Shown piece after piece: positions 1 through 8,382 of a stretch of 16,711 nt of DNA (the first letter of the stretch is position 1; each line of letters starts with the position of its first letter). Below the pieces are notes generated by a model, which worked only from the letters and a program-made list of their open reading frames with translations, was not told the DNA's origin and searched no databases. A program made the position numbers and the translations under genes. The stretch comes from CAZRIE01 sp964600075 (lineage in GTDB: Bacteria; Bacteroidota; Bacteroidia; Flavobacteriales; Flavobacteriaceae). The stretch spans positions 1-16,711 of the forward strand of contig CAZRIE010000093.1 of the NCBI GenBank assembly GCA_964600075.1, given 5' to 3'.

Positions 1-9
1 TTTAAAAAT

Positions 10-17
10 TATTTTTG
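10..17 (+). promoter_or_regulatory. Candidate Bacteroidota -7 promoter element upstream of the DUF2795 gene
   Basis: TATTTTTG is a perfect match to the Bacteroidota -7 consensus TAnnTTTG and lies 26 bases before the ATG at 44, giving a short A-rich leader. The expected -33 TTG would fall before the window, so only half of the promoter can be checked. Confidence 0.42.
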
Positions 18-43
18 CAAAAATTTAAAATCGAACTACTACA

Positions 44-268
44 ATGTATTGGACATTAGAACTAGCATCTTATTTAAGTGATGCGCCATGGCCGGCCACG
101 AAAGACGAACTGATTGATTACTCCATTCGTACGGGTGCGCCTTTGGAGGTTGTCGAAAACCTGCAGTCTATGGAAGAAGAAGGCGGCGAAATTTACGAAT
201 CTATCGAAGAAATTTGGCCGGATTACCCCACTGAAGAAGATTACCTCTGGAACGAGGACGAATATTAA
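44..268 (+). CDS. DUF2795 family small acidic protein
   Basis: The product is 74 aa, soluble and strongly acidic. Residues 1-30 contain the block WPATKDELIDYSIRTGAP, typical of DUF2795 proteins (a short helical domain with the pattern PATKxELxxyaxxxGAP). The C-terminal half is rich in Glu, Asp and Tyr (WPDYPTEEDYLWNEDEY). The molecular function of the family is unknown. As far as I recall, this gene commonly precedes secA in Flavobacteriia, which fits the next gene here. A hairpin terminator follows 25 bases after the stop, so it is probably a separate transcript from secA. There is no signal peptide or membrane segment. Confidence 0.85.
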   Translation: MYWTLELASYLSDAPWPATKDELIDYSIRTGAPLEVVENLQSMEEEGGEIYESIEEIWPDYPTEEDYLWNEDEY

Positions 269-293
269 TACTATTCCGTTAAATCAAACAAAA

Positions 294-318
294 AAGTCTC
301 TATCGAGGCTTTTTTTTT
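294..318 (+). terminator. Rho-independent terminator after the DUF2795 gene
   Basis: AAGTCTC - TATC - GAGGCTT forms a 7-bp stem with one G.U pair, followed by a run of eight or nine T. It lies just after the stop at 268 and separates this gene from secA. Confidence 0.7.
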
Positions 319-461
319 ATGTAATTTTGACAGTTAGCAAGTCATTTTTTAGTAAAATCCAATACTGGAATACCTTTTGTTGACTAACAATAGCAATACG
401 ATAAAATCACACTTCACCGCTTGATCGTTTTCTATAGCGGTTCAATTATAAACAAGATAAC

Positions 462-3400
462 ATGAGTTTTTTAAATTCTGTACTAAAGGCATTCGTAGGG
501 GACAAGTCAAAAAAAGATGTCAAGGAACTTCAACCTTTGGTCGGTGAGATCAAATCTTTCGAAAAGGAATTGGAGGGCATCAGCAACGATGAGCTACGTG
601 ATAAAACGAATACCTTTAAATTAAAGATAGCGGAGGATATCAGGGAGCTTACAGAAAAAATAAATGCTTTGGAAAAAGAGGTAAAGACCTCTGAGGATAT
701 TGATAAAAACGAGGATACCTACGCCGAAATCGATAAGTTAAAGGAAGAAGCTTATGCCGTTACAGAAAACACCCTTAATGAACTTCTTCCGGTGGCCTTT
801 GCCGTTGTCAAAGAGACTACTAAACGTTTCGTCAATAACGAAACATTGACCGTAACCGCCTCGGAATACGACCGCTTACTTTCCGGAACCAAAGATTATG
901 TTACCCTTGATGGCGACCAGGCCATTTGGAGAAATTCTTGGGATGCTGCGGGCAAAGAAGTTACCTGGGATATGGTTCACTACGACGTACAGTTGATAGG
1001 TGGTATCGCTTTGCACCAAGGTAAGATTGCTGAAATGCACACCGGTGAAGGTAAGACCTTGGTGGCGACCTTACCGCTTTACCTAAACGCTTTAGCGGGC
1101 CACGGAACGCATCTAGTAACCGTTAACGACTATTTGGCCAAAAGAGATAGCGCATGGATGGCACCTATATTTGAATTCCACGGACTTACGGTAGATTGCA
1201 TCGACCATCACAGACCGAATTCAGAGGGTCGAAGGGCAGCCTACAATGCAGACATCACTTACGGCACGAACAATGAGTTCGGTTTCGATTACCTACGCGA
1301 CAACATGGCGCATACACCTAAAGATTTGGTTCAACGTCCGCATCATTATGCTATTGTCGATGAGGTCGATTCCGTTTTGGTCGATGACGCCCGTACGCCA
1401 TTGATAATTTCAGGTCCGGTTCCGGAAGGAGATCGTCATGAGTTCAACGAACTAAAGCCCAAAGTAGGTGATATCGTAAATAAACAACGCCAACATTTAA
1501 CAGGAGTATTGGCGGAAGCTAAAAAACTAATTACCGGGGGCGACACCAAAGAAGGCGGCTTTTTACTCCTTCGCGTTCACCGCGGTTTACCTAAGAACAA
1601 GGCACTCATTAAATTTTTGAGCGAAGAGGGCGTAAAGCAATTGCTCCAAAAGACCGAGAACTTCTATATGCAAGATAACAATAGGGAAATGCCCAAAGTG
1701 GACGAAGACCTATTGTTCGTAATCGATGAAAAGAACAACCAGATAGAACTGACCGATAAAGGCGTCGATTATATTTCCGGAGAACAAAATCGCGATTTCT
1801 TCGTGATGCCCGATATCGGAGGAGAAATAGTGAAAATCGAAAGTCAGAATCTCGAAATCGAAAAAGAAGCTGAGCTTAAGGAGACACTTTTCAAAGAATT
1901 TGGCGTCAAGAGCGAACGTATACATACCATGAGCCAATTGCTAAAGGCCTACACCCTATTCGAGAAAGATGTCGAATATGTCGTGATGGAAAACAAAGTA
2001 ATGATCGTTGATGAACAGACTGGCCGTATTATGGATGGGCGCCGCTACTCCGATGGATTGCACCAGGCCATTGAAGCGAAAGAAAATGTAAAGATCGAGG
2101 CGCTTACACAAACATTCGCTACGGTTACCTTACAAAACTATTTTAGAATGTACAACAAGTTGTCCGGTATGACCGGTACAGCGGTCACCGAAGCAGGGGA
2201 ATTTTGGGAAATCTATAAGTTGGATGTAATGGAAATACCTACCAACCGCCCGATTGCTCGTGACGATAGAAACGATTTGATCTACAAGACCAAGCGCGAA
2301 AAATATAATGCCATAATTGATGAAGTCACCAAGCTATCTCAGGCAGGAAGGCCCGTTTTGATAGGAACCACTTCGGTGGAAATTTCAGAACTTTTATCCC
2401 GTATGTTGGGCATACGCAAAGTAGACCATAACGTCTTGAACGCGAAACTGCACAAGAGGGAGGCCGACGTTGTTGCTGAAGCGGGTAAACCTGGTGTTGT
2501 TACCATCGCCACGAATATGGCAGGTCGTGGTACTGATATCAAGTTGACCGATGAAGTCAAAAAAGCTGGTGGTCTGGCAATCGTAGGTACTGAACGACAT
2601 GATTCACGTCGCGTTGACCGACAGCTAAGAGGTCGATCAGGACGCCAAGGTGATCCAGGAAGCTCGCAATTCTACGTTTCGTTGGAAGATAACCTGATGC
2701 GTCTTTTCGGTTCTGACCGTGTCGCCAAGATGATGGATAAGATGGGCTTGGAAGAAGGTGAGGTCATTCAGCACTCCATGATGACCAAATCGATTGAACG
2801 CGCCCAGAAAAAAGTAGAGGAAAATAACTTCGGAGTTCGTAAACGATTGTTGGAATATGATGACGTAATGAACGCCCAAAGAGAGGTAGTCTACAAAAGA
2901 AGACGTCACGCCATTCAAGGTGAACGCTTGAAAGTCGATATCGCCAATATGGTGTACGATACCTGTGAAGTGATTACGGACACGAACAAAGCAGCGAGCG
3001 ACTACAAAAACTTCGAATTCGAACTGATCAAGTATTTTTCGATTACCTCGCCAATTTCCGAAGCAGATTTTGCAAAGTTGACCGTACAAGAGATTGCTAC
3101 CAAAGTATACGCCGCAACTTACAAGTACTATCAGGAAAAGATGGAACGTAATGCAGCAACAGCGTTTCCGGTAATTAAAAAAGTCTATGAAGACAATGCC
3201 AACAAATTCGAGCGTATCGTAGTGCCCTTTACCGATGGTATAAAAACATTAAACGTTGTCACCAATTTAGAGAATGCTTACGAAAGTAACGGTAAACAGT
3301 TGGTAAACGATTTTGAAAAAAATATCACATTAGCGATAATCGATGATTCTTGGAAAACGCACTTGCGAAAGATGGATGAGTTGAAACAATCAGTGCAATT

Positions 3401-3824
3401 GGCAGTACACGAACAGAAAGACCCCTTGTTGATCTATAAGTTCGAGGCCTTCGGACTTTTTAAGGGTGTGATCGATAAGGTGAACAAAGAAGTGGTTTCG
3501 TTCTTGTTCAAGGGCGAATTGCCCAGTGGCAACCCCAATGAGATACAGGAAGCCAGAAACGTTCGTAGACCAAAGGAAAACCTTCAGACAAGTAAAGCAG
3601 AAATTCCGAATAGTGATGAATTGGCCGCACAGAACCGCGCCGCCGGCCAGACCCAAAGGCAACGCCCACAAGTAACGGAAACGATTGTACGCGAACGACC
3701 AAAAATTGGGCGTAACGACCGGGTGACCATTAAAAACGTAATGTCCGGTGAGAGTAAAACAGTGAAGTATAAACAAGCAGAACCCCTTATAGATACAGGG
3801 GAATGGGTACTGACCGAAGATTAA
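462..3824 (+). CDS. secA: Preprotein translocase ATPase subunit SecA (Bacteroidota long form)
   Basis: This is the motor ATPase that drives unfolded preproteins through SecYEG at the inner membrane. The product is 1120 aa, longer than the 840-900 aa of B. subtilis or E. coli SecA but normal for Bacteroidota, which carry inserted segments. Visible motifs are Walker A MHTGEGKT (residues 192-199), the preprotein-binding entry GTNNEFGFDYLRDNM (about 270-284), the DEVD motif II (300-303), ATNMAGRGTD (motif V region, R689 to D692), and GRSGRQGDPG (motif VI, from 724). Residues about 350-480 hold a lineage insertion. The C-terminus ends in WVLTED and lacks the CxCxnCH zinc motif of E. coli SecA, as is usual in this phylum. 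It is transcribed alone, with terminators on both sides. The start is the only ATG giving the usual N-terminus (MSFLNSVLKAFVGDKSKKD). Confidence 0.98.
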   Translation: MSFLNSVLKAFVGDKSKKDVKELQPLVGEIKSFEKELEGISNDELRDKTNTFKLKIAEDIRELTEKINALEKEVKTSEDIDKNEDTYAEIDKLKEEAYAVTENTLNELLPVAFAVVKETTKRFVNNETLTVTASEYDRLLSGTKDYVTLDGDQAIWRNSWDAAGKEVTWDMVHYDVQLIGGIALHQGKIAEMHTGEGKTLVATLPLYLNALAGHGTHLVTVNDYLAKRDSAWMAPIFEFHGLTVDCIDHHRPNSEGRRAAYNADITYGTNNEFGFDYLRDNMAHTPKDLVQRPHHYAIVDEVDSVLVDDARTPLIISGPVPEGDRHEFNELKPKVGDIVNKQRQHLTGVLAEAKKLITGGDTKEGGFLLLRVHRGLPKNKALIKFLSEEGVKQLLQKTENFYMQDNNREMPKVDEDLLFVIDEKNNQIELTDKGVDYISGEQNRDFFVMPDIGGEIVKIESQNLEIEKEAELKETLFKEFGVKSERIHTMSQLLKAYTLFEKDVEYVVMENKVMIVDEQTGRIMDGRRYSDGLHQAIEAKENVKIEALTQTFATVTLQNYFRMYNKLSGMTGTAVTEAGEFWEIYKLDVMEIPTNRPIARDDRNDLIYKTKREKYNAIIDEVTKLSQAGRPVLIGTTSVEISELLSRMLGIRKVDHNVLNAKLHKREADVVAEAGKPGVVTIATNMAGRGTDIKLTDEVKKAGGLAIVGTERHDSRRVDRQLRGRSGRQGDPGSSQFYVSLEDNLMRLFGSDRVAKMMDKMGLEEGEVIQHSMMTKSIERAQKKVEENNFGVRKRLLEYDDVMNAQREVVYKRRRHAIQGERLKVDIANMVYDTCEVITDTNKAASDYKNFEFELIKYFSITSPISEADFAKLTVQEIATKVYAATYKYYQEKMERNAATAFPVIKKVYEDNANKFERIVVPFTDGIKTLNVVTNLENAYESNGKQLVNDFEKNITLAIIDDSWKTHLRKMDELKQSVQLAVHEQKDPLLIYKFEAFGLFKGVIDKVNKEVVSFLFKGELPSGNPNEIQEARNVRRPKENLQTSKAEIPNSDELAAQNRAAGQTQRQRPQVTETIVRERPKIGRNDRVTIKNVMSGESKTVKYKQAEPLIDTGEWVLTED

Positions 3825-3847
3825 ATAAAAATACTTTCTAATTATCT

Positions 3848-3884
3848 GAACGGCAACTTATTGTATTAAGTTGCCGTTCTTTTT
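3848..3884 (+). terminator. Strong Rho-independent terminator after secA
   Basis: A perfect 13-bp stem (GAACGGCAACTTA with TAAGTTGCCGTTC, at 3848-3860 and 3867-3879) encloses a 6-base loop and is followed by TTTTT. It ends the secA transcript 24 bases after the stop and isolates it from the kinase block. Confidence 0.9.
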
Positions 3885-3996
3885 AGCTGATGAACGAGTA
3901 AATAGTTAGCTCTGTTTTTTTCGATATACTATTGTAAAAATACGGTGATATGATTCCAAGCGGATATATTACAGATTTTGGAACGATAGCAGTAAT

Positions 3997-5214
3997 ATGC
4001 AAAATTCGAAAGTAAACCAGAACAGAATAAACGACAAGACTAAGCTACTGCTTAAGTTCAATTATATCTCGTCTGCCCTAAGCTTGGTTTTGGGCCTTCT
4101 TTGTGTTTTCGCAATTGATGTTAAGGGCACTATACCAAATGTATTCTTTTTATATTTTGCCCTCAACCTTATCAATATAGGCGCTTTTAAACTGCATGGC
4201 AACCTCTCTGTCATGGCCATTTGCACCTCACTTTTATCTTGGGTAAGCACATTAGTCATAACCCTATTTAGCGGAGGAATTAATAGTCAATTTATTTTTA
4301 TTTTGGGTATTATTGTACTTGCAGGTTATATCTCTACTCGGTTTTTTGGTAATCTATATATGTATTTTATCCTTTTCACGATTCTTGCGGTATTTGTCAT
4401 AGATCAAGTCGAGCTCGATTTTATTTCCAATGAAATACCAGCTGAATCAGAAGACCTTTTCAGTTTGGCCAGTATCTTGTTCGCCGTATACTTATTGGGT
4501 TGGGTATTTGGAAAAGATTTGCTCAAAGCGCATCATAACCTATACAAGTCAAAGGTCGAAATAGAGCGGCGTATCGACGAGAAAGAAATGCTTTTACGTG
4601 AAGTGCACCATAGGGTAAAGAATAATCTTCAGACTGTTTCGAGCTTACTCAATTTACAAGCTAAAAATTCTGGTAACGAACAGATAAAAGATCTCGTAAA
4701 AGGCAGCCAAAATAGAGTGATTTCAATGGCAATGATCCATGAAATGCTGTATTTAAGAAGTAATCTCTCAAAAATCGAATTCAAACCGTATGTACAAGAG
4801 TTGACAGAATATTTGGTAAAATCTGTTAAGGGTAGAAGTAAGAACGTAACCATAAATATTGATATTCCTGATATAGAATTGGGCATAGACACAGCCATTC
4901 CTTTAGGGCTTTTGATAAATGAAGCGGTCACAAATTCCCTAAAATATGCTTTTATGGGACATGATAATGGACAAATCGGTATTACCATGAAGAAAGAACC
5001 CGCCCCAAATACTTACAATTTACAACTAACGGACAACGGAATCGGTTTTTCTGAAAAACTCGATTTTAGGAATTCAAAATCACTGGGGCTCAAACTGATT
5101 CATAATCTGGCAAGGCAGCTCAAGGGATCTGGAAAAAGACTACATACTGAAAAAGGAACAAATTATTGTATAACATTCCAAGATATTGGTCGGGGCTTTA
5201 AAACCACTTACTGA
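3997..5214 (+). CDS. Membrane sensor histidine kinase, HisKA_2 type, copy 1 of 3
   Basis: The product is a 405-aa two-component sensor kinase. The N-terminal half (about 20-170) reads as six hydrophobic segments with very short loops and no periplasmic domain, so sensing is probably within the membrane. The loop between segments 3 and 4 carries SGGINSQF (92-99), compared with SGGIxSPF in the other two copies. A short coiled linker (about 178-200, ERRIDEKEM) leads to the HisKA_2 box EVHHRVKNNLQTVSSLLNLQ, with H205 (the His before Arg) as the likely phosphoacceptor. The HATPase_c domain shows the N box GLLINEAVTNSLKY (N308), G1 DNGIGF (346-351) and the G2-like SLGLKLIHNL. No response regulator is nearby, so the partner is encoded elsewhere. 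The start aligns with those of the two paralogues. The stimulus is unknown. Confidence 0.9.
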   Translation: MQNSKVNQNRINDKTKLLLKFNYISSALSLVLGLLCVFAIDVKGTIPNVFFLYFALNLINIGAFKLHGNLSVMAICTSLLSWVSTLVITLFSGGINSQFIFILGIIVLAGYISTRFFGNLYMYFILFTILAVFVIDQVELDFISNEIPAESEDLFSLASILFAVYLLGWVFGKDLLKAHHNLYKSKVEIERRIDEKEMLLREVHHRVKNNLQTVSSLLNLQAKNSGNEQIKDLVKGSQNRVISMAMIHEMLYLRSNLSKIEFKPYVQELTEYLVKSVKGRSKNVTINIDIPDIELGIDTAIPLGLLINEAVTNSLKYAFMGHDNGQIGITMKKEPAPNTYNLQLTDNGIGFSEKLDFRNSKSLGLKLIHNLARQLKGSGKRLHTEKGTNYCITFQDIGRGFKTTY

Positions 5215-5281
5215 TTTTGACTTCTACCCTAATGCAAATGTACTAGTAAGACCACAAGTCGTTGTCCATTTCTCATTTTTA

Positions 5282-5296
5282 TAGACTTGAAGTCTA
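5282..5296. repeat. Operator-like 15-bp palindrome
   Basis: TAGACTT-G-AAGTCTA is a perfect 7-bp inverted repeat around a single central base. The loop is too small for a hairpin terminator, so a dimeric regulator site is the more natural reading. It could also be chance in AT-rich DNA. Confidence 0.3.
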
Positions 5297-5346
5297 GTAG
5301 GTTTCCAAAAACATCATGATGATAGAGTTATCAAAAAAATAGCCTT

Positions 5347-5371
5347 TTTCATTCTATTATGAAAGTTTTTT
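5347..5371 (+). terminator. Weak candidate terminator after kinase copy 1
   Basis: TTTCAT/ATGAAA (6 bp plus a possible T.G pair) with the loop TCTATT is followed by G and six T. The stem is entirely weak apart from one C-G pair, and it lies about 130 bases past the stop of copy 1. Confidence 0.3.
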
Positions 5372-5535
5372 CGGAATAAAATCGTAGTTTAAACCCAGGT
5401 TACCACACCCAATAGATTTATTTGATTTTTCCCTATTGTTCATCTTTTTTTAAGATGAATCGTACGTTTTCCCTTTCGATAATTTAAAGGACAGCGTAAC
5501 TATGTTTCGATTTCGGATAAGCGTAAGACCAATAC

Positions 5536-6774
5536 ATGACCAGTGCAAACAAAATACAGCAAAGAATCGACAACCAGACCCGGTTGCTGGTAAAGCTCAT
5601 CTATGCGTCATCGTTGTTAAGTCTTTTCCTTTGTCTTTTTTGTTTTTATTTTTTGGATATTCGAGGTTATATTCCCTATATATTCTTCGGTTTTTCTACG
5701 CTTAATGTCCTCAACCTATTGGCTTTTAAAAAACATGGTAGACTGGTTTTAGCCTCGGTAGTCAGTGCCGCTTTATCGTTAATAGGGACAACAGTGGTTA
5801 CGCTCTTTAGTGGGGGTATTCAAAGTCCGTTTATATTTATTCTCGCTATTATCGTTCTCGGAGGATATATCTCTGCACGTATTTTTGGAGAAATTTACCT
5901 TATTCTCATCGTAGTCGTTGTCATTGCAATCTATACTATTACTGAGGTAAACATTAACTTTATAACCAACGAAGTACCCAAAACTTCAAGGGATACCTTC
6001 AGTTTAATCAGTTTATTATTTTCAGTATATATATTGGGAGGTGTTTTCGGAAGGGATATCCTAAAAGCCCATAACGCCCTGAAAACATCAAAAGGGGAAA
6101 TTGAAAAGCGCATCGACGAAAAAGAAATACTTTTATGCGAAGTACATCATCGCGTAAAAAACAACCTACAAACAGTATCTAGTCTTTTAAACCTGCAAGC
6201 TAAAAATTCGACCAACGACACTATAAAAAACTTAGTATTAAGTAGTCAAAATAGGGTTAATTCTATGGCCATGATACATGAAATGTTATATATGCGGGAT
6301 AACCTTTCTAAAATCGAGTTTCGATCGTATGTAAAAGAATTAACCGAATACCTAATCAAATCTGCAGATGGCAAAAATAAGAACGTTATCATAAACATTG
6401 ACATACCTGACATACAATTCGACATTGATACTGCTATACCCTTGGGGCTTTTGATCAACGAGGCAGTAACTAATTCGTTGAAATATGGTTTTGTAGAAAA
6501 GGGTAATGGGCAAATCGATATTAAGCTCAAAAAAGAGAACGATAGCAATACGTATATTTTGGACATAAGCGACAACGGCGTTGGTTTTGCCAAAGAGCTC
6601 AATTTTCGCACTTCCAAATCATTGGGGCTAAAACTTATACATAATCTGGCCCGGCAGCTTAGGGGATCAGTAAAACGTGAACCTATGAGCCATGGAACCA
6701 ATTACAGCATCACATTTCAAGATATCGGGGCACCATATTTAGCTAAAGGTAACTCTGGTTCTGCTTCGAATTAA
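5536..6774 (+). CDS. Membrane sensor histidine kinase, HisKA_2 type, copy 2 of 3
   Basis: The 412-aa product is closely related to copy 1 over its whole length, especially in the transmitter, where long stretches such as DTAIPLGLLINEAVTNSLKY are identical. It has the same architecture: six hydrophobic segments (about 20-170), the SGGIQSPF loop motif (92-99), a linker ending KRIDEKEILL, the HisKA_2 box with H205, the ATP-binding N308, and DNGVGF and SLGLKLIHNL in HATPase_c. It has a C-terminal tail of about eight extra residues rich in Gly, Ser and Ala. The ATG at 5536 is chosen because it aligns with both paralogues. An upstream ATG at 5502 is in another frame. The next gene starts 59 bases after the stop, so the two may be cotranscribed. 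No response regulator is adjacent. Confidence 0.9.
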   Translation: MTSANKIQQRIDNQTRLLVKLIYASSLLSLFLCLFCFYFLDIRGYIPYIFFGFSTLNVLNLLAFKKHGRLVLASVVSAALSLIGTTVVTLFSGGIQSPFIFILAIIVLGGYISARIFGEIYLILIVVVVIAIYTITEVNINFITNEVPKTSRDTFSLISLLFSVYILGGVFGRDILKAHNALKTSKGEIEKRIDEKEILLCEVHHRVKNNLQTVSSLLNLQAKNSTNDTIKNLVLSSQNRVNSMAMIHEMLYMRDNLSKIEFRSYVKELTEYLIKSADGKNKNVIINIDIPDIQFDIDTAIPLGLLINEAVTNSLKYGFVEKGNGQIDIKLKKENDSNTYILDISDNGVGFAKELNFRTSKSLGLKLIHNLARQLRGSVKREPMSHGTNYSITFQDIGAPYLAKGNSGSASN

Positions 6775-6833
6775 AAAATTTTAATTACCTAAAATTCAAT
6801 ATCTTTAAAAAGCGTAAATAAAGTTTTTAAAAA

Positions 6834-8228
6834 ATGACAAATTCCAGACGTAAATTTCTTTCTTCCATCAGTATGTTAGCGGCAATTGCGGCCATGCCGC
6901 TTCATGCATTCAACTTCGGTACATCCAAAAAATTAAAAATTGTCTTGGTAGGTACGGGCATAAGGGGTACAGGTTTTTGGGGGCAGCGTCTAGTAGAAGA
7001 ATATTCCGATATTTTAGAATTTGTAGGGTTATGTGACATCAACCCTAGCCGCCTGGAATACGGGAAGAAATATATCGGTGTAACTTGCCCAACTTTTACC
7101 GATTTCGAAAAAATGGTAAATGATACCAAACCCGAGTTAGTAATTGTTACCACAAAAGATTCAACGCATCACGAATACGTTATCAAAGGCCTTGAAATGG
7201 GCTGTGACGTACTTACTGAAAAGCCCATGACTACCGATGAGACCAAATGCCAGGCCATTCTTGATGCTGAGAAAAAATCGGATAAAAACCTGATTGTCGG
7301 CTTCAATTATCGTTGGAGCCCTTACGCCACCAAAGTCAAAGAACTATTGATGAAAAAATCCATTGGTAAATTGGTTTCCGTAGACTTTCACTGGTACTTA
7401 AATACATATCACGGAGCTTCCTATTTTAGAAGATGGCATGGTAATATGAAAAGCGGTGGTTCGTTATGGGTTCATAAAGCTTCGCACCATTTTGATTTGC
7501 TCAACTGGTGGATCGATTCAGAACCGAGCGAGGTCTTCGCCTATGGTGATCTAGAATTCTACGGAAAAAATGGACCTTTTAAAGGAGATAATTGCCGTAC
7601 TTGCGACCACCAAAAAGAATGTGACTTTTATTGGGATATTACCAAAGATAAACACATGATGGATCTCTATGTGGATCACGAGAAAGAAGACGGCTATATT
7701 CGAGACAATTGTCTCTTTAGAGACGACATCGATATTTATGATAAAATGTCTGCACAGGTAAAATATGCAGACAATACGGTGTTAAATTATTCACTTACTA
7801 CCTACTCTCCATACGAAGGCTGGCGAGTTGCCTTGAACGGTACCGAAGGTCGTATAGAAGCTTGGCAAGACATTCCATACTTCAAAAATGAAACTATAGA
7901 CGAGGCCGAAAAACACGCGAAGGAGATGGATCAGGGCGGGAAAGACGAGATTAGTTATGAGCCTGTAATTCTGCACAAATTATGGAACGAACATGAGACC
8001 GTGCAAGTGGCTCTCGAAAAAAGCGGCCATGGTGGAGGTGACAAACGCCTACATGACAAGATTTTTAAAAATCCGGGAACAAAGGATGAATTCGGTAGAA
8101 CCGCAGGCATACGTGATGGTGCTATGGCTATACTTATCGGTATCGGTGCCCGACGCAGTATTGAAAGCGGAAAACCAATCAAAATAGGTGATTTGACAGA
8201 TTTAGACCCCATGGTTAAAAGAGGTTAA
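6834..8228 (+). CDS. Tat-exported Gfo/Idh/MocA family oxidoreductase
   Basis: The 464-aa product is a predicted NAD(P)-dependent sugar or polyol dehydrogenase. The N-terminus NSRRKFLSS followed by a hydrophobic stretch and LHAF is a twin-arginine signal (R5-R6), so the protein is probably folded with cofactor and then exported to the periplasm. The Rossmann start IVLVGTGIRGTG (about 37-48) binds the nucleotide, and EKP (129-131) contains the family's catalytic Lys (K130). The C-terminal domain includes ASHHFDLLNWW, typical of the family's substrate-binding side. A Cys cluster, C254-x2-C257-x5-C263 with C293 further on, could bind a metal; this is inferred. The substrate cannot be told. The gene lies between kinase copies 2 and 3, with 59 and 154 bases of spacer. 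The leader is A-rich without a Shine-Dalgarno sequence. Confidence 0.88.
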   Translation: MTNSRRKFLSSISMLAAIAAMPLHAFNFGTSKKLKIVLVGTGIRGTGFWGQRLVEEYSDILEFVGLCDINPSRLEYGKKYIGVTCPTFTDFEKMVNDTKPELVIVTTKDSTHHEYVIKGLEMGCDVLTEKPMTTDETKCQAILDAEKKSDKNLIVGFNYRWSPYATKVKELLMKKSIGKLVSVDFHWYLNTYHGASYFRRWHGNMKSGGSLWVHKASHHFDLLNWWIDSEPSEVFAYGDLEFYGKNGPFKGDNCRTCDHQKECDFYWDITKDKHMMDLYVDHEKEDGYIRDNCLFRDDIDIYDKMSAQVKYADNTVLNYSLTTYSPYEGWRVALNGTEGRIEAWQDIPYFKNETIDEAEKHAKEMDQGGKDEISYEPVILHKLWNEHETVQVALEKSGHGGGDKRLHDKIFKNPGTKDEFGRTAGIRDGAMAILIGIGARRSIESGKPIKIGDLTDLDPMVKRG

Positions 8229-8280
8229 CTCTAAAAACGTTAAAATAACCGTACTGTTCGTCTATTATTAGATTGTGTTT

Positions 8281-8311
8281 TTGATTATAACGCAAAACAT
8301 TTTTAAATTTA
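8281..8311 (+). promoter_or_regulatory. Candidate promoter for kinase copy 3
   Basis: TTG at 8281-8283 and TAAATTTA at 8304-8311 are separated by 20 bases, matching the Bacteroidota layout TTG-N(17-23)-TAnnTTTG with one mismatch in the last base. It would give a leader of about 65 bases before the ATG at 8383, which is preceded by a GGAG-containing stretch about 20 bases upstream, too far to be a normal ribosome site. Confidence 0.4.
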
Positions 8312-8382
8312 CACAATGGTTGTAGGTCTTTTCTTAATAAAGAGTTTTTATTGAAAGGAGTTGGATAAAAAAATTCCCCATT

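Larger units (their letters stand above)
5215..5535. other. 321-bp intergenic region between kinase copies 1 and 2
   Basis: This is AT-rich with no convincing ORF in either direction. It holds three small structures: a 15-bp interrupted palindrome at 5282-5296, a weak terminator-like hairpin with a T run at 5347-5371, and an inverted repeat TTCATCTT/AAGATGAA at 5439-5459 with a T-only loop and no T tail. TAGATTTA at 5413-5420 differs by one base from the TAnnTTTG consensus, but no well-spaced -33 TTG was seen. The promoter of copy 2 should lie here. Confidence 0.5.

Noticed and set aside
2637..3089. A 150-codon minus-strand ORF inside secA
   Set aside because: It lies fully within the strongly conserved secA gene; long antisense ORFs are expected from its codon use.
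3700..3824. Missing zinc-binding tail of SecA as a sign of truncation
   Set aside because: Bacteroidota SecA proteins usually end this way, and the frame ends cleanly before a strong terminator.
5502..5705. A 67-codon + strand ORF overlapping the start of kinase copy 2
   Set aside because: It lies mostly inside the kinase gene in another frame; the kinase frame is supported by end-to-end alignment with two paralogues.
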